Shown one piece after another: positions 41,903-49,720 of a stretch of DNA of 64,000 nt. A program made the translations under genes and the position numbers. The notes beneath the pieces are model-generated. The model did no database searches. It was given only the letters and a program-made list of their open reading frames with translations, and was not told the origin of the DNA. Within the stretch, counting starts at the first letter, position 1. Each line of letters starts with the position of its first letter. This stretch comes from Flavobacterium jejuense (lineage in GTDB: Bacteria > Bacteroidota > Bacteroidia > Flavobacteriales > Flavobacteriaceae). Location: positions 62,001 to 126,000 of the forward strand of contig NZ_VEVQ02000009.1 of NCBI RefSeq assembly GCF_006491595.2. Reading direction: 5' to 3'.

Positions 41903-42283
41903 ATGAAAAAAATAATCTTTACAGACAAGGCACCAGCACCAATAGGACCTTACAATCAAGCTGTATTAGTTGGTAACACTCTATACACATCTGGTCAAAT
42001 TGCTATTGATCCAGCAAACGGTGAGCTAGTTTTAACAGACATTGAGACAGAAACAAAGCAAGTAATGGAAAACATGAAAGCGGTTCTTGAAGCTGCAGGA
42101 ATGATTTTTGAAGATGTTATAAAATCTAGTATTTTCATCAGCGATATGAATGATTTTGCTAAAATAAATAAGGTTTATGGTAGTTATTTTGACGAAAAAA
42201 ACGCACCTGCTAGAGAAACTGTTCAAGTAGCTTGTTTACCTAAAAATGTAAACGTAGAAATTTCTATGATAGCTATTAAATAA
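41903..42283 (+). CDS. ridA: RidA-family enamine/imine deaminase
   Basis: RidA hydrolyses reactive 2-aminoacrylate-type enamines formed by PLP enzymes, protecting metabolism. The 126-residue protein has the family pattern: APAPIGPYNQAVLVGNTLYTSGQIAIDP, an internal TKQVMENMKAVLEAAG and the C-terminal signature RETVQVACLPKNVNVEISMIA, whose Arg binds the carboxylate. It lies 27 bases after lptD and is probably cotranscribed, ending at the hairpin 42308-42339. Confidence 0.95.
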   Translation: MKKIIFTDKAPAPIGPYNQAVLVGNTLYTSGQIAIDPANGELVLTDIETETKQVMENMKAVLEAAGMIFEDVIKSSIFISDMNDFAKINKVYGSYFDEKNAPARETVQVACLPKNVNVEISMIAIK

Positions 42284-42307
42284 AAGAATTATATATTTAA
42301 CAAACTC

Positions 42308-42339
42308 AATCTCATGCTTCAAAAAGTATGAGATTTTTT
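42308..42339 (+). terminator. Terminator after ridA
   Basis: AATCTCAT (42308-42315) pairs with ATGAGATT (42328-42335), with CTT/AAG inside, followed by a T-run. Confidence 0.75.
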
Positions 42340-42358
42340 ATATTTTAATCCCTTCAAA

Positions 42359-42685
42359 ATGAAAATAGTAAAAACCATTTTATTTTACCTAATATATACC
42401 CTTTTGAGTATTTCTCTTTCAATGCTTCAAATACATTTAGAAATTGGTAGTAGACCAAACTCTAAATTTGCTGGATCCTTACATGATTTTATTATTATTA
42501 GTATTGGAACAGTTTTAGGATTAATTACTGCAATATTATTTTTTATAATTAATCATTTTGGATTAAAAAGTAAGATAAAAGAACTTTGGAAAATGATTGC
42601 GATACAAATAATTACATTGGTAATTATTTCATTAATAATACATAAAATTCATTATTTCTTAGAATTTGGTTTAGATGTTATTTAA
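42359..42685 (+). CDS. Small hypothetical membrane protein
   Basis: A 108-residue protein with three hydrophobic segments (about 3-24, 40-63 and 78-95) and Lys-rich connecting parts. No recognisable domain. It follows the ridA terminator without a visible -7 box and is convergent with sucC, so its expression is unclear. I do not recognise a family. Confidence 0.6.
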   Translation: MKIVKTILFYLIYTLLSISLSMLQIHLEIGSRPNSKFAGSLHDFIIISIGTVLGLITAILFFIINHFGLKSKIKELWKMIAIQIITLVIISLIIHKIHYFLEFGLDVI

Positions 42686-42694
42686 AAATAAAAA

Positions 42695-42714
42695 TCCCAA
42701 GCTTTCACTTGGGA
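42695..42714 (-). terminator. Terminator of sucC
   Basis: Stem TCCCAAG (42695-42701) with CTTGGGA (42708-42714). On the minus strand it is followed by TTTTTATTTTT. Confidence 0.7.
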
Positions 42715-42744
42715 CTCTTAAAAATATATAACTGTTTTTTTTTA

Positions 42745-43938
42745 CTAAGACAAAGCTGCTTTTACTTGATCGGCTGCTTCTTGGAATTGAACAGCAGATA
42801 AAATTGGCATACCAGAATTATCAATTAATTCTTTTGCAATTTCAGCATTTGTTCCTTGTAAACGAACAATAATTGGCACTTTAATTGCATCACCCATATT
42901 TTTATAAGCATCTACTACACCTTGTGCTACTCTATCACAACGTACAATTCCACCAAAGATATTAATTAAAATTGCTTTTACATTTGGATCTTTTAAAATA
43001 ATACGGAAAGCAGTTTCAACACGTTTTGCATCAGCTGTTCCACCTACATCTAAAAAGTTTGCTGGTTCAAAACCTGCGTACTTAATTAAATCCATAGTTG
43101 CCATTGCAAGTCCTGCACCGTTAACCATACATCCTACAGTTCCATCTAAATCAACATAATTTAATCCTACTTCTTTAGCTTCTACTTCGATTGGATTTTC
43201 TTCACGAATATCACGTAAGTCAGCTAAATCTTTATGACGGAATAAAGCATTGTCATCTAAATCAACTTTTGCATCAACAGCAATAATTTTATCATCAGAT
43301 GTCTTTAAAACTGGGTTGATTTCAAACATAGATGCGTCTGAACCAATATATGCTTTGTATAATGAATCAACGAATTTTACCATTTCTTTGAATGCATTTC
43401 CTGATAAACCTAAATTAAAAGCAATTCTTCTTGCTTGAAATCCTTGTAGGCCAACCGCTGGATCAATTTCTTCAGTAAAGATTAAATGAGGAGTATGTTC
43501 AGCCACTTCTTCAATATCCATTCCACCTTCAGTTGAATACATAATCATATTTCTACCTCTACCTCTATTTAATAATACAGACATGTAAAATTCTGAAGTT
43601 TCACTTTCACCAGGATAATAAACATCCTCAGCTACTAAAACTTTATGTACTCTTTTTCCTGTAGGAGGTGTTTGTGGTGTAATTAAATCCATACCTATAA
43701 TTTGACCAGCAATTTCAGCCACTTGATCTAAATTTTTAGCTAATTTAACTCCTCCACCTTTTCCACGACCACCAGCGTGAATTTGAGCTTTAATAACATG
43801 CCATCCCGTTCCTGTTTCAGCTGTTAATTGTTTTGCTTTAGCTACTGCTTCTTCAGCATTATTGGCCACATGACCACGTTGAATACGCACTCCGTAGCTA
43901 GCTAATATTTCTTTACCTTGATATTCGTGTAAATTCAT
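42745..43938 (-). CDS. sucC: Succinyl-CoA synthetase beta subunit
   Basis: SucC binds ADP or GDP with the SucD alpha subunit and makes ATP or GTP from succinyl-CoA in the TCA cycle. The ATG at 43938 gives the invariant start MNLHEYQGKEILASYGV and 397 residues. AQIHAGGRGKGGGVKLA is the ATP-grasp glycine loop, and INPVLKTSDDKIIAVDAKVDLDDNALFRH and INIFGGIVRCDRVAQGVV are hallmark segments. The -7 box at 43979-43972 lies within the longer frame and fixes this start. The alpha gene is not in the window. Confidence 0.97.
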   Translation of the reverse strand: MNLHEYQGKEILASYGVRIQRGHVANNAEEAVAKAKQLTAETGTGWHVIKAQIHAGGRGKGGGVKLAKNLDQVAEIAGQIIGMDLITPQTPPTGKRVHKVLVAEDVYYPGESETSEFYMSVLLNRGRGRNMIMYSTEGGMDIEEVAEHTPHLIFTEEIDPAVGLQGFQARRIAFNLGLSGNAFKEMVKFVDSLYKAYIGSDASMFEINPVLKTSDDKIIAVDAKVDLDDNALFRHKDLADLRDIREENPIEVEAKEVGLNYVDLDGTVGCMVNGAGLAMATMDLIKYAGFEPANFLDVGGTADAKRVETAFRIILKDPNVKAILINIFGGIVRCDRVAQGVVDAYKNMGDAIKVPIIVRLQGTNAEIAKELIDNSGMPILSAVQFQEAADQVKAALS

Positions 43939-43971
43939 AATATAATAGGTTATTTCTTTTAAAAAGTGCCA

Positions 43972-43979
43972 CAAAAATA
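43972..43979 (-). promoter_or_regulatory. -7 box of sucC
   Basis: TATTTTTG on the minus strand, 34 bases before the ATG at 43938. Confidence 0.55.
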
Positions 43980-44161
43980 GGAAACTAATTTTTAATTGGC
44001 TAACATTTTTATGGATAATTTGGAAAAGTTAAAGCCAGTAAATAAAATTCACAAACCTATATGTTGTTATATTTATAACTTAATGTTATTTTTTGTTTAA
44101 TATTATCAAAATTAAGAATTAGTACCTATAAATAGCATTAATTTGCATAAAAATACAGAAG

Positions 44162-45388
44162 ATGAAAAATCAAGATTTATTGCAACTTGTGGAAGAATTT
44201 GGCTCTCCTCTATATGTTTATGATGCAGAAAGAATTGAAACCCAATATAACAGATTAACAAAAGCTTTTTCAAAAGTGGAGCAATTTAAAATCCATTATG
44301 CTGTTAAAGCTTTATCGAATATTTCTATTTTAAAAGTGCTTAAGCGATTAGGGTCTGGATTAGATACTGTTTCAATTGAAGAAGTTTTATTAGGCTTACA
44401 TGCTGGCTTTGAACCTAAAGAAATTATGTACACACCAAATGGTGTTTCCCTTGAAGAAATTGAAAAAGTGGCGCAAATGGGTGTACAAATTAATATTGAT
44501 AACTTATCTTTTTTAGAACAATTTGGAACAAAACATCCAACTGTACCTGTATGTGTAAGAATCAACCCGCACGTCATGGCAGGTGGAAATGCTAATATTT
44601 CTGTAGGCCATATTGATAGTAAATTTGGAATCTCAATTCATCAATTACCTCATTTATTACGTATTATTGAAAATACAAATATGAATATAAATGGTATTCA
44701 TATGCATACAGGTTCTGATATTTTGGATGTTGATGTGTTTCTTTATGCTGCAGAAATTTTATTTGAAACGGCTAAAAACTTTAAAAATTTAGAATTTATA
44801 GATTTTGGGAGTGGTTTTAAAGTTCCTTACAAAAAAGATGATATAGAAACAAATGTAGAAGAATTTGGTAAAAAATTAACCAAGCGTTTTTTAACTTTCG
44901 AAAAAGAATACGGAAAACCATTAACCCTAGCTTTTGAACCAGGAAAATTTTTAGTTAGTGAAGCTGGTTTTTTCTTAGCAAAAGTAAATGTGGTAAAACA
45001 AACCACTTCTACTGTTTTTGCAGGAATTGATAGCGGTTTCAATCATTTGATTCGACCAATGTTATATGGTTCCCAACATCATATTGAAAATATATCTAAT
45101 CCTAAAGGAAAAGAACGTTATTATTCAGTTGTAGGTTATATTTGTGAGACTGATACCTTTGCGAATAATAGAAGAATTGCTGAAATTCATGAAGGAGATA
45201 TTCTTTGTTTCCGAAATGCAGGAGCGTATTGCTTTTCAATGGCTTCTAACTATAATTCGAGGGTAAAACCAGCTGAAGTTATTTGGTTAAATGGAAAGGG
45301 ATACTTAATAAGACAAAGAGAAAGTTTTGAAGATATTATTCGCAACCAAGTTGAAATTGATGTTTTAAATGATACTGTTTTAATTTAA
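44162..45388 (+). CDS. lysA: Diaminopimelate decarboxylase
   Basis: LysA decarboxylates meso-diaminopimelate to L-lysine with PLP. The 408-residue protein has the PLP Lys49 (IHYAVKALSNISIL), the glycine-rich FGSGFKVPY phosphate site, HMHTGSDI, the substrate loop DSGFNHLIRPMLYGSQHHI, the Cys of GYICETDTF from the partner active site, and the closing GAYCFSMASNYNSR. Ended by the hairpin at 45396-45421. It is divergent from sucC; the -7 region is weak (TTAATTTG). Confidence 0.96.
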   Translation: MKNQDLLQLVEEFGSPLYVYDAERIETQYNRLTKAFSKVEQFKIHYAVKALSNISILKVLKRLGSGLDTVSIEEVLLGLHAGFEPKEIMYTPNGVSLEEIEKVAQMGVQINIDNLSFLEQFGTKHPTVPVCVRINPHVMAGGNANISVGHIDSKFGISIHQLPHLLRIIENTNMNINGIHMHTGSDILDVDVFLYAAEILFETAKNFKNLEFIDFGSGFKVPYKKDDIETNVEEFGKKLTKRFLTFEKEYGKPLTLAFEPGKFLVSEAGFFLAKVNVVKQTTSTVFAGIDSGFNHLIRPMLYGSQHHIENISNPKGKERYYSVVGYICETDTFANNRRIAEIHEGDILCFRNAGAYCFSMASNYNSRVKPAEVIWLNGKGYLIRQRESFEDIIRNQVEIDVLNDTVLI

Positions 45389-45395
45389 CATAGAT

Positions 45396-45421
45396 AGCTT
45401 CTTTAACGAGAAGCTTTTTTT
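45396..45421 (+). terminator. Terminator of lysA
   Basis: AGCTTCT with AGAAGCT around a 6-base loop, followed by seven T. Confidence 0.8.
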
Positions 45422-45437
45422 ATATCAAATAATTATT

Positions 45438-45445
45438 TATGTTTG
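45438..45445 (+). promoter_or_regulatory. -7 box of the two-gene hypothetical unit
   Basis: TATGTTTG, a perfect match 20 bases upstream of the ATG at 45465. Confidence 0.5.
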
Positions 45446-45464
45446 GAATTCATTAGTAATACAA

Positions 45465-45935
45465 ATGGAAAAACTATCCGAAAATAATAGAGGACTCCAA
45501 TTAACAGTTCCAGTCATTTTATTTATAACAAGTCTACTTTTATGTGTGTTTTTTTTAAAGAACTATGCTATTTATATGACAATATTACTTGTTATATTAA
45601 TTACTTTTTTTTCTCTGTATATACTTAAAATTTATAAACAGACAGAAAATATTTTTTATGATACTAATTACCTTTATTTAATTGGAAATCAAGGAGAAAG
45701 AAAAATAAAGCTAAATCGAATAAAACGAGTAAAATTAACTTTATCCGAGCAAAAAATCTTTGGATTCCAATATTATTTATATCGAATCGATTTTAAAATA
45801 GGAGAATATAGTTTAGATTCTGTTGAATTTTGGATTAGCAATAGCAATAAAAAATTAGGAGAATTTGAAAAAATGATAAGCTATTATTATCCTAATATTA
45901 ATATAGAACATCATGCAAGTACTTTTAATAATTAA
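45465..45935 (+). CDS. Hypothetical protein with two membrane segments
   Basis: A 156-residue protein with two closely spaced hydrophobic segments (about 13-30 and 33-52), as in PH-domain-like or YdbT-type membrane proteins, followed by a soluble beta-rich part. That part reads NYLYLIGNQGERKIKLNRIKRVKLTLSEQKIFGFQYYLYRI. Two TM helices plus a bacterial PH-like domain is the best reading, but I am not certain. It has its own promoter and is followed by another gene 7 bases downstream. Confidence 0.6.
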   Translation: MEKLSENNRGLQLTVPVILFITSLLLCVFFLKNYAIYMTILLVILITFFSLYILKIYKQTENIFYDTNYLYLIGNQGERKIKLNRIKRVKLTLSEQKIFGFQYYLYRIDFKIGEYSLDSVEFWISNSNKKLGEFEKMISYYYPNINIEHHASTFNN

Positions 45936-45942
45936 GAAAAAT

Positions 45943-46854
45943 ATGATGAAATATATAACAGCTATAATAGTAAGTCTTCTTTTTAATAGTTCATTTTCAC
46001 AATTAAAAGTCTTAAAAGATTTTGACTTCCAAAACAAAAACTATAAATTTTTCTTTTATGAATCCTATAATGGTCAAAAAAGCAAAGATTCTATTATAAA
46101 ACCATTTGCAATTAGTGATAGCAAGAAACTTGAGGAATTAAAAAATTCTTGGATAGGAAATAATGAAGCTACCGAAATACCTGATTGTGGTTATGATTAT
46201 ACCATTTATGTTATTGAGGAAGACTCACTAGTAAGTACTTTAAGTGTAAATACAGTGTGTGGACATATTCATGCTTTTGGTAAAGAAACTTCCTTCGATT
46301 TTACTCCTAACAATCCTTTTAAAAGTCTGATAAAAGATTCTGATGTTTATGCAGGAGTTTTTACATCTAGTGTACTATTAAAATCAAGAAGATTGTATGC
46401 GCTACTTAAAAATCAAAAAAATATATATTACAAGTCAGTAGAATATGATAATTGGGTTAATTATGATGGGCAATTTTCTTATAATATCTATTCAAAAAAT
46501 GAAAATATTGAATTAAAAAATAGAAATGAAATAATTGAAGATCTTTATAATAAGTTTAATAATGATGATGTTTTTATAAAGTATTCAAGTATTTCAACTA
46601 ATTCTCTAGGTGGATATATTTATTGTAGTAGTGCTTTTTATGAGGAGTTAAAAAATAATATTCCAATTTGGAATGATTTTGAACTTACATTATCTAAAAT
46701 AGGAATATGGGAACCTTGGAGTAATGTTTACAGTAGAAAATATTATTCAGCATATCTTTTTACAAATGATGAAAAAAAACTAGATGAATTGATAGAAAAA
46801 GTAAAAAATATTGAAGGTTTAAATGATAATAGTATTACAATAAAAAAATATTAA
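45943..46854 (+). CDS. Exported hypothetical protein
   Basis: About 303 residues, starting at ATG 45943. The signal peptide MKYITAIIVSLLFNSSFSQ begins one codon later; the frame is open further upstream but without a signal. The mature part is mixed alpha/beta with SWIGNNEATEIPDCGYDYTIYVIEEDSL and a CGHIHAFGKE segment. No known domain recognised. It is coupled by a 7-base gap to the membrane protein upstream, which suggests a shared envelope role. Ended by the hairpin at 46926-46961. Confidence 0.62.
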   Translation: MMKYITAIIVSLLFNSSFSQLKVLKDFDFQNKNYKFFFYESYNGQKSKDSIIKPFAISDSKKLEELKNSWIGNNEATEIPDCGYDYTIYVIEEDSLVSTLSVNTVCGHIHAFGKETSFDFTPNNPFKSLIKDSDVYAGVFTSSVLLKSRRLYALLKNQKNIYYKSVEYDNWVNYDGQFSYNIYSKNENIELKNRNEIIEDLYNKFNNDDVFIKYSSISTNSLGGYIYCSSAFYEELKNNIPIWNDFELTLSKIGIWEPWSNVYSRKYYSAYLFTNDEKKLDELIEKVKNIEGLNDNSITIKKY

Positions 46855-46925
46855 TTATTTCAATTCGAAACTTATTTTACAATTAAATAACTGTTCTGTA
46901 TCATATAATTTCGACATAATCATAA

Positions 46926-46961
46926 AAAAAGCACCAAAACAAATTTATTTTGGTGCTTTTT
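46926..46961. terminator. Bidirectional terminator
   Basis: A perfect 14-bp stem AAAAAGCACCAAAA with TTTTGGTGCTTTTT around an 8-base loop, between convergent genes. Confidence 0.85.
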
Positions 46962-46969
46962 AATTAAAA

Positions 46970-48169
46970 TTAATCAAGGTTAAATACGGTAACTTTCCAA
47001 TTTCTACTTACTGGGTCAATTGCTCCAAGAATAGATGCATTTAAGAGTCGAATCCTTATTGTATTGTTATCAGTTACGTAACAACTCCAAGTTAATCCGC
47101 TTTCTATTGAACCTAGGGGAGAACAACTACATGTACTATTTTGAGATAATCCATTAACAGCTATTTCTAGTTCTTGAGAAAGCAAATTGCCAATTGACGG
47201 AAAATCTAAATTTTGATTTATAACAATTCCTTTCATCAGAATTTCTCTCACATCATCTTGATTTGTAAAATATAAGTTATTCCCATCATATTCCATTGCT
47301 CCTTCCTCAGGTGTAACAAGATTTGTTCCCACTGTAAATTTTAATGGAGCTGAATTTAATGAACCATCAGAAGCTGGTAAATTTAATTTTGCTGAAGGAT
47401 CAAGCATTCCTACACCTACATTTCCATTTGCTCTTATTGTAAAAGAACTACTATCTGATACATTATCAACCTTTGTAGTATTTATAACTAATTTTGTTGG
47501 TAAACTTGAACTTGTAGGTGCTCCATCAATAAAGTAATGAATTCCTCCTACTTCCTGCATTCCATTCCCGTTATTTGTTTTATATACTAATGCTCCTATT
47601 TCTTGATCAGGATTTAGTAATGTTGGATTATCTAATGTACCTCCAGTATTGTATAATATTACATTGGGAGGATTTGTATTAGCACTGGTGATTTGAAAAT
47701 CATTATCTCCTGGTCCTCTAAACTCAAATCTTTCAACAGGATCATCTGTTCCTATTCCAAACTTTCCTGTGTCTGTTACCACAATTTTTGTACCGCTAGC
47801 ATCAGCTTGTTTTGAATAAATTAGTGGTTCTCCATTTTGATTTGTCCCTGATTTCCATTCATCTGAACTGACAGGAATCCAGTCTGTGTTTGAATTATCC
47901 CAATAAAAAAAACCTTTTGGGTAAACTCTTGAATTTTTAATTAAATTATTAGACAGATATATTAACATACCATCCTGATCCATAGAAGGATTAATTTGCG
48001 ATAAATTATTTACTCTTGGAATTAATAAGCCATCTTTTGGGCTAGGATTAGAATAATCAGTAGATTTAATATCTAACATTGCAGAAGGAGAAGTGGTATT
48101 TATACCAACTTGTCCTAACATTAATGAGCAAAATAATAAGCTCACCATACTTAGGTACTTTTTTTTCAT
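46970..48169 (-). CDS. Exported tail-fibre-like repetitive surface protein
   Basis: A 399-residue exported protein with signal peptide MKKKYLSMVSLLFCSLMLGQ. The mature start VGINTTSPSAMLDIKSTD and the later FGIGTDDPVERFEF and VGVGMLDPSAKLNLPASDG are the GIGT-P-x-x-x-L repeats of Bacteroidota surface or cell-wall proteins and of phage tail fibres. No T9SS sorting domain is visible. The C-terminal 90 residues (CSCSPLGSIESGLTWSCYVTDNN) carry Cys residues. Probably a surface-exposed structural or adhesive protein. Its leader contains a tetranucleotide run. Confidence 0.7.
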   Translation of the reverse strand: MKKKYLSMVSLLFCSLMLGQVGINTTSPSAMLDIKSTDYSNPSPKDGLLIPRVNNLSQINPSMDQDGMLIYLSNNLIKNSRVYPKGFFYWDNSNTDWIPVSSDEWKSGTNQNGEPLIYSKQADASGTKIVVTDTGKFGIGTDDPVERFEFRGPGDNDFQITSANTNPPNVILYNTGGTLDNPTLLNPDQEIGALVYKTNNGNGMQEVGGIHYFIDGAPTSSSLPTKLVINTTKVDNVSDSSSFTIRANGNVGVGMLDPSAKLNLPASDGSLNSAPLKFTVGTNLVTPEEGAMEYDGNNLYFTNQDDVREILMKGIVINQNLDFPSIGNLLSQELEIAVNGLSQNSTCSCSPLGSIESGLTWSCYVTDNNTIRIRLLNASILGAIDPVSRNWKVTVFNLD

Positions 48170-48191
48170 TTGTTTATTTGTTTGTTTGTTT
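48170..48191. repeat. TTTG/TTTA tetranucleotide run in a leader
   Basis: Plus-strand TTGTTTATTTGTTTGTTTG then TTT is a run of about five 4-base units between the -7 box (48203-48196) and the ATG at 48169 of the surface protein gene. It lies in the 5' leader, where length changes could alter translation. Confidence 0.6.
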
Positions 48192-48195
48192 CCAA

Positions 48196-48203
48196 CAAAT
48201 TTA
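48196..48203 (-). promoter_or_regulatory. -7 box of the surface protein gene
   Basis: TAAATTTG on the minus strand, 27 bases upstream of the ATG at 48169. Confidence 0.5.
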
Positions 48204-48421
48204 ATGTATTACTTTCTTAATTAAAAAATAAAACCCAAACAAAACATCGACAAAAAACCCATAAAACAGACAAAATACATTTTCATTACTATTATCTTTA
48301 AGTTTAATAACATGATTAATCTTGTTAAAATAAATTATTTTAACTTAAAATTAACAAAAATAATTAATTTATAACACAAATTTATTTTATTGTGATTAAA
48401 TCAATTAGAGCGAAACTTAGA

Positions 48422-49072
48422 TTATTTTATTATAGAATCAATTTTGAATTTTAAATAATCTATGTCTTTTATATAATAAATTTTATTTTCACTCCTTTCA
48501 AGTGTATTAAGTAATTTTGAATAATAAAAAACGGCACTATCTTTTTCTTTTTTAGAATTAAAACAACTACCTATTTTATATAAATTGTCAGATAAAGAAG
48601 AAACTTTGTAATAGTAAATAGCAGAATCAAACATTTTTAAATTTTCAAAACACAATGCTATGTTTCGATTATTATTCATTTTTGTACCCAAATACTGAGA
48701 ATAAGGAGTATCTATTATTTTATACAATTGTAATGCTTTATGAAATTTTTGTTGATTATATAGTGCAATTGCTTTGTATTCAAGAAAAATAGTCTCTTTT
48801 TTGTACTTCTTATGAAGTTTATCTGCAAACAATTCAGTTTGTAAAGGATTAATTTCAAGTAAACTATCTAATTTAAAAGTATAAATATCGATCTTTTGTT
48901 TGTAAATATGTGAAGTATCTTTTTTAAACTCGTAATCCATATCTCTCTCATAAGATTTCGATTTAAAGCTCTTTGCAAAAATACTCAATTCAAGAAAAAA
49001 TACTCCGACTATATTAAATGCGATATATACTAAAATAACAAAAGCTACTATTTTAAAAATTTTAATCTTCAT
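48422..49072 (-). CDS. Membrane-anchored TPR-like protein
   Basis: A 216-residue protein. One N-terminal membrane helix (about 6-27) is followed by a helical soluble part with degenerate tetratricopeptide-like repeats, such as ALYNQQKFHKALQLYKIIDTPYSQYLG, IALCFENLKMFDSAIYYYKVSS and KEKDSAVFYYSKLLNTLE. TPR proteins mediate protein contacts. Its start overlaps the preceding (nonsense-broken) gene by 11 bases, so it was probably translationally coupled to it. Confidence 0.65.
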   Translation of the reverse strand: MKIKIFKIVAFVILVYIAFNIVGVFFLELSIFAKSFKSKSYERDMDYEFKKDTSHIYKQKIDIYTFKLDSLLEINPLQTELFADKLHKKYKKETIFLEYKAIALYNQQKFHKALQLYKIIDTPYSQYLGTKMNNNRNIALCFENLKMFDSAIYYYKVSSLSDNLYKIGSCFNSKKEKDSAVFYYSKLLNTLERSENKIYYIKDIDYLKFKIDSIIK

Positions 49073-49715
49073 TAAAAAAAAATAAAAAATAGATTAGATA
49101 ATATATAAAAAAGAATGTTCCTACGTATAAAATATTTTTTCCATGTTTTCTATCTGATGCAGTATATTCAAAAACTCTTTCTCCATTAGGTAACGTTTTC
49201 TTTTGTGTCAATAAAACATAACCAATAATAAAGCCCAATAAACCACCTAACATTGCGAAAACATATCCAATTACTATCCAAAAGGAATCGCTTTTTTCGG
49301 GCTTCCTTAATTGTGAAACTCTTTTGTTTTTAGCTTTTTCAATAGCTTCTTCGGTAATTTCAATTCCTCTATTTTCTAATAAACTAATAGCTAAAAGATA
49401 ATCTAATTCATTCCACTCGTCTTTTTTATGTATAATTTCTATTAATTCTTTATCAGAAAAAGAGAATAAATAATAATCTTCTGGCAACGTTTTTATAAAT
49501 TCTCTTGAATCACTTAATACAATTTCGTCAGCTTTCTTAAAATCTTCTTGTTTTATTTTAACTTCAAATTCATTTAATAAAACACTACTAAAACTAGAAT
49601 CTAAAGAGTTTTTGTTTTAAATATATTCGTTTACTAAAGCATGTTTTGTCAATAAATTAGAAATATATTTAGCTAATTCTTCAGTTGGATATTTTTTATA
49701 GGTCACAAATGCCAT
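49062..49715 (-). pseudogene. DUF2007-like membrane protein gene with in-frame stop
   Basis: The frame from ATG 49715 encodes MAFVTYKKYPTEELAKYIS (a DUF2007-type domain), then reaches TAA at codon 33 (49619-49617). It continues in the same frame through NKNSLDSSFSSVLLNEFEVKIK and KADEIVLSDSREFIKTLPEDYYLFSF, to two membrane segments and the stop at 49062. Only a single codon separates it from an intact family member. It starts 5 bases after the pafA stop. A downstream TTG (49487) could start a 141-residue C-terminal fragment. Nonsense mutation, sequencing error or, less likely, readthrough. Confidence 0.75.
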
Positions 49716-49720
49716 ATACC

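Noticed and set aside
44134..44145. A -7 box for lysA
   Set aside because: TTAATTTG has a mismatch in the second position; too weak to list as a promoter.
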